DNA from: Thermocaproicibacter sp041859875
GTDB lineage: Bacteria; Bacillota; Clostridia; Oscillospirales; Acutalibacteraceae
Assembly: GCA_041859875.1 (NCBI GenBank)
Contig: JBFLFY010000001.1
Span: forward strand, 62,001 to 126,000
DNA: 64,000 nucleotides
Direction of reading: 5' to 3'
Below are positions 15,009 through 24,149 of this stretch, piece by piece; the stretch's first letter is position 1; every line of letters starts with the position of its first letter. The notes beneath the pieces were generated by a model that did no database searches, was not told the DNA's origin, and saw only the letters and a program-made list of their open reading frames with translations. The translations under genes were made by a program, and so were the position numbers.

Positions 15009-16613
15009 ATGCAACTTGTATTTTACGGTTCAGACAAAGAAGTAACCGGGAGCTGCCACTGCCTGGAGGCATGCGGCAAAAAAATACTGATTGACTGCGG
15101 CCTCCATCAGGGCGAAGGCACTGGCGTTGAGGAAAACAGGCATTTGCCGTTTTACCCTTCCCAGATTGACTATGTACTCATAACTCATGCACATATTGAC
15201 CACAGCGGCCGTCTTCCTCTGCTGATTAAAGACGGGTACCAGGGCAAAATCTATGCTACAGGCGCAACGTGCGACCTGCTTTCCATTATGCTGCGCGACA
15301 GCGCCCATATTCAGATGATGGACGCGGTGAATGCCAACCGAAAAGGCCGCCGCGCTGGTAAAGAACCGCTAGAGCCGCTTTATACCGTAGAGGATGCGGA
15401 AGCTACAGCTCAGCACCTTGTGCCTTGCCATTACGGTGAAAAGATAACGCTCTGCGACGGTATTCAGTTCCGCATGACAGACGCTGGCCATCTGCTCGGC
15501 TCGTCGTCGATTGAAGTCTGGGTTACCGAAAACGGCGAAACACAGAAAATCGTTTTTTCCGGTGACATTGGCAATGTGAATCAGCCTATTATCCGTGACC
15601 CGCAGTACATAACGGAAGCAGATTATGTTGTAATGGAGTCAACATACGGCGACCGTGAGCATGAACCGATTGCCGACTATACCCCGGAACTTGCTAAAGT
15701 TTTTGATTCAACGCTTGCAAGGGGCGGCAACGTTGTGATACCAAGTTTCGCGGTTGGCCGTACGCAGGAACTGCTTTACTATATCCGCGAAATGAAAGAA
15801 AAGCGCCTTGTAAAGAGTAATCCGGATTTCCCGGTTTATGTTGACAGCCCGCTCGCTTTGGAAGCTACGAAGGTTTACAGCGACGACCTTGCCGACTATG
15901 CCGATGACGATGCAACCCATGTCATCCGCGAAGGAATCCGGCCGCTGAACTTTACGAACCTGCATGTCTGCGAGTCAACAGAAGAGTCCCGCGTGCTGAA
16001 TGACGATGGCGTTCCGAAAGTTATTATTTCTTCCAGCGGCATGTGCGAAGCCGGCCGAATCCGCCACCACCTGAAGCATAACCTTTGGCGGCCGGAGTGC
16101 TCGGTCGTTTTCGTCGGCTTTCAGGCAGAAGGAACGCTTGGCCGTATGCTGATTGACGGCGTAAAGCAGGTCAAGCTTTTCGGCGAATTGATTGCGGTGC
16201 AGGCACAGATTTACAACTTTAAGGCCCTTTCCGGCCATGCTGACCATACTGGACTGTTGCGCTGGATTAATTCTTATACGAAGAAGCCGAAACGCGTGTT
16301 TATCGTCCACGGTGAGCAGCTTACGGCAGAAGGCTTCGGGAAGGAGCTTCAGCAGCTCGGCTTTAATGCTTATGTGCCAAACTTTGAGGCGGTTGCCGAC
16401 TTGACGGCAAATACGATTGTAGAAGAGGGCGTAGCGCCGGAAAAGGTTCATCCGCACCGCGGGACCGGCAAAGGCACAACGGCTTTTGGACGCCTTGTCG
16501 CAGCCGGGCAGCGTCTTCTCCATGTTATCCAGCACAACGAGGGCGGTGCAAACAAAGACCTTGCGCGCTTTACAAACCAGATTATTTCCATGTGCGACAA
16601 GTGGGACCGCTAA
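15009..16613 (+). CDS. MBL-fold beta-CASP RNA-metabolising hydrolase
   Basis: The 534-residue protein combines a metallo-beta-lactamase domain with a beta-CASP insertion and an RMMBL C-terminus. Visible motifs include LITHAHIDHSGRLP (HxHxDH zinc site), TDAGHLLGSSSIEVW, IVFSGDIGN, YVVMESTYGDRE, VVIPSFAVGRTQELLYYIRE, KVIISSSGMCEAGRIRHHLK and LSGHADHTGLLRWI. Such proteins (YSH1/CPSF-100-like, in Firmicutes and archaea) are RNA or DNA nucleases; the exact substrate is unknown. The start at 15009 follows AACGGAG. The C-terminal ~70 residues extend beyond the RMMBL and are not recognised. Confidence 0.88.
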   Translation: MQLVFYGSDKEVTGSCHCLEACGKKILIDCGLHQGEGTGVEENRHLPFYPSQIDYVLITHAHIDHSGRLPLLIKDGYQGKIYATGATCDLLSIMLRDSAHIQMMDAVNANRKGRRAGKEPLEPLYTVEDAEATAQHLVPCHYGEKITLCDGIQFRMTDAGHLLGSSSIEVWVTENGETQKIVFSGDIGNVNQPIIRDPQYITEADYVVMESTYGDREHEPIADYTPELAKVFDSTLARGGNVVIPSFAVGRTQELLYYIREMKEKRLVKSNPDFPVYVDSPLALEATKVYSDDLADYADDDATHVIREGIRPLNFTNLHVCESTEESRVLNDDGVPKVIISSSGMCEAGRIRHHLKHNLWRPECSVVFVGFQAEGTLGRMLIDGVKQVKLFGELIAVQAQIYNFKALSGHADHTGLLRWINSYTKKPKRVFIVHGEQLTAEGFGKELQQLGFNAYVPNFEAVADLTANTIVEEGVAPEKVHPHRGTGKGTTAFGRLVAAGQRLLHVIQHNEGGANKDLARFTNQIISMCDKWDR

Positions 16614-16632
16614 AGCAATCTCAAAAAACAGG

Positions 16633-16670
16633 GGCGCTGCAGACCATATTAGCCTGCAGCGCCTTTTTCT
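16633..16670 (+). terminator. Terminator after the beta-CASP gene
   Basis: GGCGCTGCAG (16633-16642) pairs perfectly with CTGCAGCGCC (16654-16663), followed by TTTTTCTT. Confidence 0.88.
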
Positions 16671-16694
16671 TAATTTGTAGAAGATAAAAATGGC

Positions 16695-17231
16695 TTATTT
16701 TAAGCTGTTTTCTCCTTGCTCCTGTTTTTCAAGCATTTTCCCGTGCGGGAACTTTTCCAGCGTCTTTTCCAGCCGAAAACGGTTGTACCGCTGTATCATG
16801 GCAAAGGGAAAATTGCAGAGCCCTAAAAGAATTGCAGCGCCAAAGAGCAGTGGGATTTTTTTCCGGGGCTTTCGAAAGCAAAAGCAAAAGAACAGCGAGA
16901 GGAGCCCGAACACTGCAATCAGATAGTGAATGACTTCCGCCTGGCAGGTAATAAAAATGAATTTCTTTAAATAATCTGCATCTATTTTTCCTGGCAAATG
17001 ACGCTTGTCGAAACCATGGCCGTTCTGTGGCAGGCGGTCTTTCCATTTCGGAAGCCGTATTCTGCGAAAAAAATTCATTTCCCGGGAAGAAACGCGAAAA
17101 AAGGGTTTCTCACAGTTGAACCACTTTCTGCGGAGCTTTTCCGGTAAAGCGGGTATCAGTGTGCCAATCCCGAAGTGCAGGGCAAACCAGAAAGCAATAT
17201 AAAGAATGGTCATTGAAAGTGCAAAAAGCAT
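16695..17231 (-). CDS. Membrane protein, CrtO-like acyltransferase family (tentative)
   Basis: The 178-residue protein has an N-terminal membrane helix (LSMTILYIAFWFALHFGIG), a cytoplasmic segment and two further helices (AEVIHYLIAVFGLLSLFF and IPLLFGAAILLGLCNFPFA). The central FRRIRLPKWKDRLPQNG followed by GFDKRHL resembles the short glycosyl-4,4'-diaponeurosporenoate acyltransferase (CrtO)-type membrane proteins widely annotated in Firmicutes. Carotenoid acylation is unlikely here since no carotenoid genes are visible, so the specific reaction should not be assumed. The NWF/RWK-like cytoplasmic motif is the only family evidence. Confidence 0.55.
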   Translation of the reverse strand: MLFALSMTILYIAFWFALHFGIGTLIPALPEKLRRKWFNCEKPFFRVSSREMNFFRRIRLPKWKDRLPQNGHGFDKRHLPGKIDADYLKKFIFITCQAEVIHYLIAVFGLLSLFFCFCFRKPRKKIPLLFGAAILLGLCNFPFAMIQRYNRFRLEKTLEKFPHGKMLEKQEQGENSLK

Positions 17232-17280
17232 TTTTACACCTGCTTACCATGTCAATTTTTCTTTCATGAATCAGCCTTTT

Positions 17281-17742
17281 TCATCGATACTTTTTTTCCA
17301 GTTCCAGCAGAAACCGCTTGGCTTCCAAACCGCAGCCGTACCCCACAAGGCTGCCGCCTGCTCCAATCACCCGGTGGCAGGGCACAACAATCATAACGGG
17401 GTTGCGGTTGTTGGCTCCTCCAACGGCGCGGCAGGCTTTCGGAGAGCCTATCCGTTCGGCAATCTGCCGGTAGCTTTTTGTTTCGCCGTAGGGAATCGTT
17501 TGCAGAGCGGCCCAGTCGGCAAGCTGAAAAGGAGTTCCGTGCAGAGCAAGCGGCAGGTCGAAATTTTTGCGCCTGCCGGCAAAATACTCCCGCAGTTCCT
17601 GCACCGCTCTTTGAAGCAGCGGAGTTTCTTCATTGAGGGGAGCTTTCTCTGCACCATACAAAAAAATATCAGTAATTCCACTGCCGTTTTCTGCAATCCC
17701 GAGCTGGCCAATGGGGGTTTCCAAACTGCAGATATGCTTCAT
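17281..17742 (-). CDS. ogt: Methylated-DNA--protein-cysteine methyltransferase
   Basis: This 153-residue DNA repair protein has the active-site motif VVPCHRVIGAGGSLVGYG, in which the cysteine accepts the alkyl group from O6-methylguanine, preceded by QTIPYGETKSYRQIAERIG and the AVGGANNRNPV segment. It is a suicide enzyme. It begins two bases downstream of the endonuclease IV stop codon on the same strand, so the two repair genes form an operon. Confidence 0.95.
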   Translation of the reverse strand: MKHICSLETPIGQLGIAENGSGITDIFLYGAEKAPLNEETPLLQRAVQELREYFAGRRKNFDLPLALHGTPFQLADWAALQTIPYGETKSYRQIAERIGSPKACRAVGGANNRNPVMIVVPCHRVIGAGGSLVGYGCGLEAKRFLLELEKKYR

Positions 17743-17744
17743 GT

Positions 17745-18584
17745 TCAGCCTTCTTCCCGGTACAGGCCTTTCAGCAAGGAGATTTCTTTTGCATAGCCGT
17801 CAACATCATTTGGAGTTTCCAGGTAAAACGGAAGTTCACGCAGGGACGGGTGGTTGATGATACGCTCAAACGCTTCCAGCCCAAGATACCCCTGCCCAAT
17901 TTTTTGGTGGCGGTCTTTGTGGCTCCCAAGCGGATTCATGCTGTCGTTCAGGTGAATGGCATGAAGCCGTTTTAGGCCAATCACACGGTCAAATTCACTC
18001 AGAACATCTTCCAGGTGATTTGCAATATCATAGCCGCCATCCGAAACATGGCAGGTGTCCAGGCATACACCGAGGTGCTGCTGCTGTTCCGTTTCGTCTA
18101 TAATCGTGCGCAGTTCTTCAAAACTGCGGCCGACTTCACTGCCCTTTCCCGCCATGGTTTCCAACAGAACCATGGTAGACTGCTCTGGCTTTAAAATAGC
18201 ATTCAACATTTCGGTGATAAAGCGGATTCCGGTTTCCACGCCTTGTTTCACATGGCTGCCCGGGTGAAAGTTATACATACTGCCCGGAATATTTTCCAGG
18301 CGGGCGAGGTCGTCTGCCATGGTATTCCGCGCAAAGGTGCGCAGCCTTTCGTCAGCTGCACAGGCATTCAGCGTGTAAGGCGCATGGGCGAGAATAGGAA
18401 AAAAGCCGTGTTCTTCCGCAAAACTGCGGAAAGCGGCAATGTCATCCATGTCAAGAGCTTTTGCGGCACCGCCGCGTGGGTTTCGGCTAAAGAACTGGAA
18501 CGTGTTTGCACCAATTTGAAAAGCCTGCTTTCCCATGGCAAGGTAGCCTTTGGAAGCAGACAAATGGCAGCCAATTTTCAGCAT
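17745..18584 (-). CDS. nfo: Endonuclease IV (AP endonuclease)
   Basis: The 279-residue protein starts MLKIGCHLSASKGYLAMGKQ and shows the AP endonuclease family 2 pattern, with metal-ligand segments NFHPGSHVKQG, VLLETMAGKGSEVG, GVCLDTCHVSDGGYDI, HAIHLNDSMNPLGSHKDRHQ and LPFYLETPNDV. It cleaves DNA 5' of abasic sites using three zinc ions. The ATG at 18584 follows AGGAGGAACCT; the in-frame extension upstream crosses the promoter and is not coding. It forms an operon with ogt. Confidence 0.95.
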   Translation of the reverse strand: MLKIGCHLSASKGYLAMGKQAFQIGANTFQFFSRNPRGGAAKALDMDDIAAFRSFAEEHGFFPILAHAPYTLNACAADERLRTFARNTMADDLARLENIPGSMYNFHPGSHVKQGVETGIRFITEMLNAILKPEQSTMVLLETMAGKGSEVGRSFEELRTIIDETEQQQHLGVCLDTCHVSDGGYDIANHLEDVLSEFDRVIGLKRLHAIHLNDSMNPLGSHKDRHQKIGQGYLGLEAFERIINHPSLRELPFYLETPNDVDGYAKEISLLKGLYREEG

Positions 18585-18639
18585 AGGTTCCTCCTGCAAT
18601 TTCGGGTGGGAACACCCGCCCTTCTTTTCTATTATTACT

Positions 18640-18648
18640 ATTATAGCA
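18640..18648 (-). promoter_or_regulatory. Extended -10 promoter of nfo-ogt
   Basis: On the minus strand TGC-TATAAT gives an extended -10 box 56 bases before the nfo ATG. No good -35 hexamer is visible, as is common for extended -10 promoters. Confidence 0.5.
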
Positions 18649-18697
18649 TAGTATAACACAGAACCCCTGAAAACGGCTTTCTGAAATTCAGAAAAAC

Positions 18698-18735
18698 AAA
18701 AGCACATCCCGCCAAGAAAGGCCGGATGTGCTTTT
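18698..18735. terminator. Terminator after the cytoplasmic GH13 gene
   Basis: AAAAGCACATCC (18698-18709) pairs with GGATGTGCTTTT (18724-18735). It is 13 bases beyond the stop of the minus-strand GH13 gene and isolates it from nfo-ogt. Confidence 0.85.
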
Positions 18736-18748
18736 ATCAGGCGAAAAA

Positions 18749-20302
18749 TCAGCCGTTTTCCAGAATGGCGGCAAACGACTGCGGCGCCATGCGGATTGCA
18801 GTCTTACTGAAGACAGGCTCTTTTCCGATGGAAAAAGCAACCTGGCCTTTTACAGCAATGGGTGCTTCCGCTGTTTTTGCGGAAGGATTAAAAGCGAGGA
18901 TGATATTTCCACGGTGGAAAAGAAATGGATATTGATTCTGCTTTGCGTAAAGGACTTCAAAAGGACCGTCGGCGCGCAGGCAGTCATTGTCATGACGCAG
19001 CCGGATTATGGCGCGCACAGTATTCAGCAGAGAATCTTCTTTGTCGGACTGCTCTTTGACCGTTGGTGCATCGGTACTTCCATCAACGGGCAGATATAAC
19101 TGGCTTGCCGGGGCTTCGGAAAAGCCGCAGTTGGCCTGTAAGTGATTCCACTGCATTGGGGTGCGGCTTCCGGTTCGGTCATAGCCGCCTTCTTTGCTCG
19201 TTAGCTTGGAAAGATATTTCATGCCGATTTCATCGCCATAGTACAGGAAAGGCACGCCAGGCATGGTGAAAATAAAGCTGTAGGCCAGTTTCAGCTCCTG
19301 CTCCGAGAAGTCGCGGCTCATGCGCGGTGTGTCGTGGTTGCAGGTAATGAAGCTGATGTAACCATCTTTTTTAGTTTTGTTGTACTTGGGAAGGTAGTCA
19401 TCGAGAAAGCCCAGTATGTTTCCTTTACCCTGTGAACTGAATATACTCTTCTGTTTTCCGTCTTTGCTCTTGTTGCGGAAGAGCTGATAGTAACCGTTGC
19501 CTTCGTGGTTCAGGTAAAAATCGCAGTGAAAGCCATACCGAAGGGAAAGTTCCGGGTTGGACCATTCCGAAACAAGCGCGGCTTCCGGAAAATCGCGGTC
19601 AAGCATACCGCGCACTTCTTTCCAAATAGCGCCTGTGCCGGATTTTTTCTCGTCATCATTTTTTACGAGGGAATCCGCCATATCAACGCGGAATCCGTCG
19701 CAGCCTTTTTCCAGCCAGAAGCGCATCACGTCTTCCATAGCCTTGCGGGTTGCAATGCAGTCCGGATGGTCACAGGGAAGCTGCCAGTCGGCGTCAATTT
19801 TATGGAAACCGTAATTCAGCGCCGGCTGTGTGCTGAAAAAGTTTACCAAGTAGTTGCCGTTGCGGTTTGCGCGCCCGCTGATAAAGTGGTATTCCGGCGG
19901 GTAATTCCACACGGAATCCGTCCAGATGTAGCGGTTGGTGTACGCATTTTTTTCGGTGCTGCAGCTTTGCTGGAACCAGGAATGCTCTTCTGAAGTATGG
20001 CCGGGCACAAGATCAAGCAGAATCCGGATTCCTTTTTTGTGTGCTTCCGCGAACAGGCGGTAAAGGTCTTCATTGGTGCCATAGCGCGGAGCAACTTTTT
20101 TGTAGTCACGCACGTCGTAGCCTGCGTCATGAAAAGGTGAGTCGAAACAGGGGTTCATCCATACCGCATTGCATCCAAGCCATTTTATGTAGTCCAGCTT
20201 TTCCGTAATGCCATTAATATCTCCAATGCCGTCACTGTTTGTGTCATAGAAACTCTGTGGATAAATTTCGTAAAAAACGGCGTCATTTAGCCATTCAGGC
20301 AT
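18749..20302 (-). CDS. Cytoplasmic GH13 alpha-glucosidase / oligo-1,6-glucosidase-like
   Basis: This ~517-residue enzyme has no signal peptide and carries all GH13 regions. PEWLNDAVFYEIYPQSFYD is followed by ILLDLVPGHTSEEHSW, the nucleophile Asp in DGFRVDMADS, the acid/base Glu in ALVSEWSNPE and the stabilising Asp in TCNHDTPRM. The subfamily is close to oligo-1,6-glucosidases/maltogenic glucosidases that hydrolyse maltodextrins after import. The ATG at 20302 has AGAGG nine bases upstream. An ATG nine bases earlier directly abuts that site and is less likely. It is divergent from pullulanase and next to a MalEFG-like importer, so it probably degrades the imported oligosaccharides. Confidence 0.88.
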   Translation of the reverse strand: MPEWLNDAVFYEIYPQSFYDTNSDGIGDINGITEKLDYIKWLGCNAVWMNPCFDSPFHDAGYDVRDYKKVAPRYGTNEDLYRLFAEAHKKGIRILLDLVPGHTSEEHSWFQQSCSTEKNAYTNRYIWTDSVWNYPPEYHFISGRANRNGNYLVNFFSTQPALNYGFHKIDADWQLPCDHPDCIATRKAMEDVMRFWLEKGCDGFRVDMADSLVKNDDEKKSGTGAIWKEVRGMLDRDFPEAALVSEWSNPELSLRYGFHCDFYLNHEGNGYYQLFRNKSKDGKQKSIFSSQGKGNILGFLDDYLPKYNKTKKDGYISFITCNHDTPRMSRDFSEQELKLAYSFIFTMPGVPFLYYGDEIGMKYLSKLTSKEGGYDRTGSRTPMQWNHLQANCGFSEAPASQLYLPVDGSTDAPTVKEQSDKEDSLLNTVRAIIRLRHDNDCLRADGPFEVLYAKQNQYPFLFHRGNIILAFNPSAKTAEAPIAVKGQVAFSIGKEPVFSKTAIRMAPQSFAAILENG

Positions 20303-20350
20303 TTTTTTCATCCTCTCACTTTCGTTGCGTTTTAGTGCAGTATTTTTTTT

Positions 20351-20379
20351 ATCATAACTTTTCCAAACTGTTTCGTCAA
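20351..20379 (-). promoter_or_regulatory. Promoter of the cytoplasmic GH13 gene
   Basis: On the minus strand TTGACG (20374-20379), a 17-base spacer and TATGAT (20351-20356) lie 49 bases before the start codon. Confidence 0.75.
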
Positions 20380-20467
20380 TAGATTTCGAAAATATGTCTC
20401 TTAAAAAAATAATAAGAAGGCTAGCTGCATTCTCATTAACATTAAGATTGCTCCATTTAAGCCGTTA

Positions 20468-20496
20468 TTGACAGAAGCGCTGGAAAGCATTACAAT
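20468..20496 (+). promoter_or_regulatory. Promoter of the pullulanase gene
   Basis: TTGACA (20468-20473), a 17-base spacer and TACAAT (20491-20496), 53 bases before the ATG and divergent from the GH13 promoter. The 88 bases between the two -35 boxes are AT-rich, with no clear operator. Confidence 0.85.
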
Positions 20497-20549
20497 AGAG
20501 CGGTGTTTCGAAAACAAAGGGACAGGATGCAGAGAAAGGAAAAATTCAG

Positions 20550-22511
20550 ATGAGCAAAATAAATTTTGAAAATGACCCGGTAAAACTTGCGGATATTTAC
20601 AATTCACCGGAATTTTCCGCTCGCTGCTTTGACGCGCAGCCGCTTGGAGCGTTCTGCAAACCGCAGTCCGCGGCTTTTCGTCTTTGGACGCCTACAGCTG
20701 ATTCGGTTTTTCTGTGCCTGTACGAGCAGGGAAGCGGGGGAAAAGCACTCCGCAGGTTTCCACTGAAAAAAATGGAGAATGGAACCTGGGAGTGTACAAT
20801 CCCCCGCAGCCTCAGCGGAATTTATTATACTTATGAGGTCACAAATTTCGGCGTTACGGCAGAAACTGCCGACCCTTATGCCAGGGCGGCCGGAGTGAAT
20901 GGCCAACGCAGCATGGTGGTAAACCTTGCGGAAACGAACCCAAATGGCTGGGAAGAAGACTGCTACAGCAGGCCGGAAAATCAGACGGATGCGGTCGTGT
21001 GGGAAGTGCATGTCGGTGACTTTTCCAATGACCCAAAGTGCGGTGTCCGCCCGGAATGGCGCGGCAGATACCTGGCTTTTACCGAGCAGAATACCACTTT
21101 GCCGGATGGCAAAACACCAACCTGTTTGAATTATCTGAAAAGGCTGGGCATTACTCATGTACAGCTGATGCCGGTTTATGACTACGGCAGTATCAACGAA
21201 AGAAACCCGGGCATGTCTTTTAACTGGGGCTATGACCCGGTCAATTATAATGTGCCGGAAGGTTCGTATTCTACCAATGCGCACCTGGGTGACGTCCGTA
21301 TCCGTGAAATGAAGCAGATGGTGCTGGCACTTCATCGTGCAGGTATTGGCGTAGTGATGGATGTGGTCTATAACCATACTTACCGCAGCGGGGACTCTTG
21401 CTTTCACAAAACAGTTCCCTATTACTATCACCGCGTAACGGCAGACGGCAGGTTTGCCGACGGCTCGGCCTGCGGAAATGAGATTGCCAGTGAGCGGCGC
21501 ATGTGCCGGAAATATATTATTGATTCCGTCCTTTACTGGGCGCAAGAATATCATATTGACGGCTTTCGTTTCGATTTGATGGGCCTTCTGGATGTTGAAA
21601 CAATGAATGAGATCCGTATGGCTCTTGACGGCCTGCCGGGGGGTAAGAAAATTCTTATGTACGGTGAGCCATGGAACGCCTCGGCACCAGCGATGGCGGA
21701 AGGAAGTCTTCCAGCGGATAAAAGCCATGCCTGCAGCCTCGACTCCCGCATTGGCATTTTCAGCGACAATACTCGCGATGTCATTCGCGGCGATGTATTT
21801 CTGCGCCATAAAAAAGGGTTTGTGCAAGGGAATACAGCGTTTACAAATGCGGTGAAGGCTTCGCTGCAGGGCTGGACGCAGCAAAGTTTTTCGAAACCAT
21901 TGGTAAATACACCTTCACAAATTGTTTCCTACGTTTCGGTGCATGACAATCTTACTTTATGGGACAAACTGATTTCTTCTACAAAACGAGGGCGTGACTA
22001 TACTTCATACGATGAGAACATTGTGAAGATGAATCGGCTTTGCGCCGTACTGTATTTTATGGCGCAGGGCATACCGCTTTTTCAGGCGGGCGAAGAGTTT
22101 GCGCGGACGAAACGAGGAATGGACAACAGCTTTCACGCTCCCCGCTCTCGGAATCGTTTGGAATGGAGCCGCGAAGCGGAATTTTCCAGCCTTGTGCAGT
22201 ATTACCGCGGATTGATACAGATACGAAAGGCATATCCGGCTCTGCGCGACGCTTCGGTTCAGGCGGCAAAACGGATGTGCTTTGCCGATTCACCGGCCGG
22301 GACGGTGGCTTTTACACTTACCGGGGAATGCAAAACGATAGCTGTCTGCGTCAACGCGCTTCCAAGCGAGGTGACAGTTGTGCTGAAGAAAGGTGTGCGG
22401 GAATGGGACGTTTTGGCCGATGGGGAAAAGTCCGGCCTTGTTTCCCTGAGAAAAATCCATGGCAGCAGCATTTGCCTCTCCCCAAAGAATGCGATGATTC
22501 TCTGCGGATAG
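20550..22511 (+). CDS. pulA: Type I pullulanase (GH13_14)
   Basis: The 653-residue protein has an N-terminal beta-sandwich CBM48-like domain (FRLWTPTADSVFLCLYEQG). The pullulanase barrel shows the type I signature FNWGYDPVNYNVPEGSYSTN, then VVMDVVYNHTY, the nucleophile Asp in IDGFRFDLMGLLD, the acid Glu in ILMYGEPWNAS and the stabiliser in VSVHDNLTLWDK. It cleaves alpha-1,6 branches of limit dextrins. There is no signal peptide, so it acts on imported dextrins or glycogen in the cytoplasm. It is followed by the MalE gene with its own promoter. Confidence 0.93.
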   Translation: MSKINFENDPVKLADIYNSPEFSARCFDAQPLGAFCKPQSAAFRLWTPTADSVFLCLYEQGSGGKALRRFPLKKMENGTWECTIPRSLSGIYYTYEVTNFGVTAETADPYARAAGVNGQRSMVVNLAETNPNGWEEDCYSRPENQTDAVVWEVHVGDFSNDPKCGVRPEWRGRYLAFTEQNTTLPDGKTPTCLNYLKRLGITHVQLMPVYDYGSINERNPGMSFNWGYDPVNYNVPEGSYSTNAHLGDVRIREMKQMVLALHRAGIGVVMDVVYNHTYRSGDSCFHKTVPYYYHRVTADGRFADGSACGNEIASERRMCRKYIIDSVLYWAQEYHIDGFRFDLMGLLDVETMNEIRMALDGLPGGKKILMYGEPWNASAPAMAEGSLPADKSHACSLDSRIGIFSDNTRDVIRGDVFLRHKKGFVQGNTAFTNAVKASLQGWTQQSFSKPLVNTPSQIVSYVSVHDNLTLWDKLISSTKRGRDYTSYDENIVKMNRLCAVLYFMAQGIPLFQAGEEFARTKRGMDNSFHAPRSRNRLEWSREAEFSSLVQYYRGLIQIRKAYPALRDASVQAAKRMCFADSPAGTVAFTLTGECKTIAVCVNALPSEVTVVLKKGVREWDVLADGEKSGLVSLRKIHGSSICLSPKNAMILCG

Positions 22512-22654
22512 GCAGAAAAATATTTCGCAAAACAGCGAAAAATTTTGCTGGCGGTTCTTCCGTCAAAAGCCTGGTTTTAGGGCAATATTTTATCATAATG
22601 GCTGGACGTTAAAATAGTAACTATAAAATAGCATGAAAAGTTGACCAAAAATTA

Positions 22655-22683
22655 TTGACATTAACGAGAGCCAATGCTATATT
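22655..22683 (+). promoter_or_regulatory. Promoter of the maltodextrin transporter operon
   Basis: TTGACA (22655-22660), a 17-base spacer and TATATT (22678-22683), 86 bases before the malE ATG. Confidence 0.85.
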
Positions 22684-22703
22684 ATAAACGTGCTAAGCGA
22701 AAA

Positions 22704-22735
22704 GTATTCGAAAATACATAACGCAAAATTCGAAT
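22704..22735 (+). promoter_or_regulatory. Candidate operator pair in the malE leader
   Basis: The palindrome GTATTCGAAAATAC (22704-22717) and a second ATTCGAAT (22728-22735) share ATTCGAA at a 22-base interval, about two helical turns. They lie just downstream of the -10 box, where a repressor would block transcription. A LacI-family regulator is plausible; none is encoded in the window. Confidence 0.45.
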
Positions 22736-22769
22736 ATGAGCTGCACTGTATTTAGGAGGTAATAGTACA

Positions 22770-24053
22770 ATGACAAAAAAAGTTTGGCAGAGGGTTTCTG
22801 CAGGTTTTCTGGCAGCTGCACTCACAGTGGGCATGACAGCCTGCAGCAACGGCGGTGCCGCTTCATCAACGGCTCCCACAAAAACTTCCAGCGCAACAGC
22901 TTCTTCAGAAATCGGCGAACAGGGTGCTAAGATTACACTCTGGGGTTCCGGCGATGACCAGAAGATGCTGAAAGAAATGGCGGCGGCTTTTGAAAAGAAA
23001 TATGCTGCCAAAAATTACAAGGTAACTGTCAATGTGCAGGATGAAGACAAGGCAAAAGACGCCATTCTGAAAGATGTTGACGCAGCAGCCGATGTTTTCG
23101 ATGTGCCGCATGATCAGTTGGGTGCGCTTGTTGAAGCAGGCGCCTGCTACCCGAACACAGTATTTGCCAATGACGTGAAGGCAAACGATGATGCCAATGC
23201 TGTTCAGGCCGCAACTTACAAAAATCAGCTTTACGGTTATCCGCGTTCCATTCAGTCCATTTTCCTATTTTACAACAAGAGCGTTCTCAGCGCCGATGAT
23301 GTAAAGACCATGGAAGGTATGCTGAAAAAGGCAAAGGCTGCCGGCAAACAGTGCGGCTGGGATATGGGCAACCTTTATGATACCGCTCCATTCTATATGG
23401 CGAACGGCGTTAAGCTCTTTGGCGACAAGGGTGACGATGCAAACGGCAGCACATTCAACAGCCCCGAGGCTGTTGCAGCAGCCAAGAGCATTTCTACGCT
23501 GAAAGCTCAGGGCATGAAGGACATTAATGACGGCGATGTTGTTGGTCAGCTGAAAAGCGGAGCCGTTGTTGCACAGGCAACAGGTTCCTGGAAATCAAGT
23601 GACTTTAAATCAGCGCTTGGCAGCAATTACGCAGTTGCAAAGCTCCCGACTCTGAACATCGGCGGCAGCGACAAGCAGATTGTTTCCTTCGCAGGCTATA
23701 CGCTGTACCTTGTAAACTCTCATTCCAAATATCCGCAGGCTTCTATGCAGCTTGCCAAATTCCTTACAACTCAGGAAAACCAGATTACGGCATTTAAGGT
23801 GCGTCAGGTTGTTCCGGCCAATACGAAAGCCGAAGCAGATCCTGTTGTAACAGGCGATGAAACAGTTGCTGCACAGCTTGCACAGGCAAAGACCTCTGTT
23901 CCAATGCCTTCCATTACACAGATGAGCAACTTCTGGTCGCCTTCCAGCATGGCTTATACAAAAGATATTTTCAATGGTAAGATCAAAGAAGCGGATTTTC
24001 AGGCAAAGCTAAGTGCTTGGAATGATTTGCTGAAGTCTACCGTCAAAAAATAA
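22770..24053 (+). CDS. Maltose/maltodextrin ABC transporter substrate-binding lipoprotein
   Basis: This 427-residue extracytoplasmic binding protein (SBP family 1) has an N-terminal signal ending in GMTAC, with the lipidated Cys at residue 25, followed by a Ser/Thr-rich linker. The mature part has ITLWGSGDDQKMLKEMAAAF near the start. PHDQLGALVEAGACYP and VAQATGSWKSSDFKSALG follow, typical of MalE-like proteins. It would capture maltodextrins released by the neighbouring lipoprotein amylase. It is the first gene of malEFG and is followed by an intercistronic hairpin. AGGAGGTAATA precedes the ATG. Confidence 0.9.
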   Translation: MTKKVWQRVSAGFLAAALTVGMTACSNGGAASSTAPTKTSSATASSEIGEQGAKITLWGSGDDQKMLKEMAAAFEKKYAAKNYKVTVNVQDEDKAKDAILKDVDAAADVFDVPHDQLGALVEAGACYPNTVFANDVKANDDANAVQAATYKNQLYGYPRSIQSIFLFYNKSVLSADDVKTMEGMLKKAKAAGKQCGWDMGNLYDTAPFYMANGVKLFGDKGDDANGSTFNSPEAVAAAKSISTLKAQGMKDINDGDVVGQLKSGAVVAQATGSWKSSDFKSALGSNYAVAKLPTLNIGGSDKQIVSFAGYTLYLVNSHSKYPQASMQLAKFLTTQENQITAFKVRQVVPANTKAEADPVVTGDETVAAQLAQAKTSVPMPSITQMSNFWSPSSMAYTKDIFNGKIKEADFQAKLSAWNDLLKSTVKK

Positions 24054-24075
24054 TTCTTAAAACTTTTTGCACAGG

Positions 24076-24107
24076 TGCAGCTAAACCTGGGAACGGGTTT
24101 AGCTGCA
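24076..24107 (+). terminator. Intercistronic hairpin between malE and malF
   Basis: TGCAGCTAAACC (24076-24087) pairs with GGTTTAGCTGCA (24096-24107). The tail is only moderately T-rich, so partial termination or 3'-end protection is likelier than full stop. This would make more binding protein than permease. Confidence 0.6.
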
Positions 24108-24149
24108 TATATCTTTATGAATGATGAATAAAATACTGGGGTGGTAATT

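Noticed and set aside
16695..17231. Carotenoid biosynthesis role for the CrtO-like membrane protein
   Set aside because: No phytoene synthase, desaturase or glycosyltransferase of that pathway is nearby, and the family label is broadly applied to short membrane proteins.
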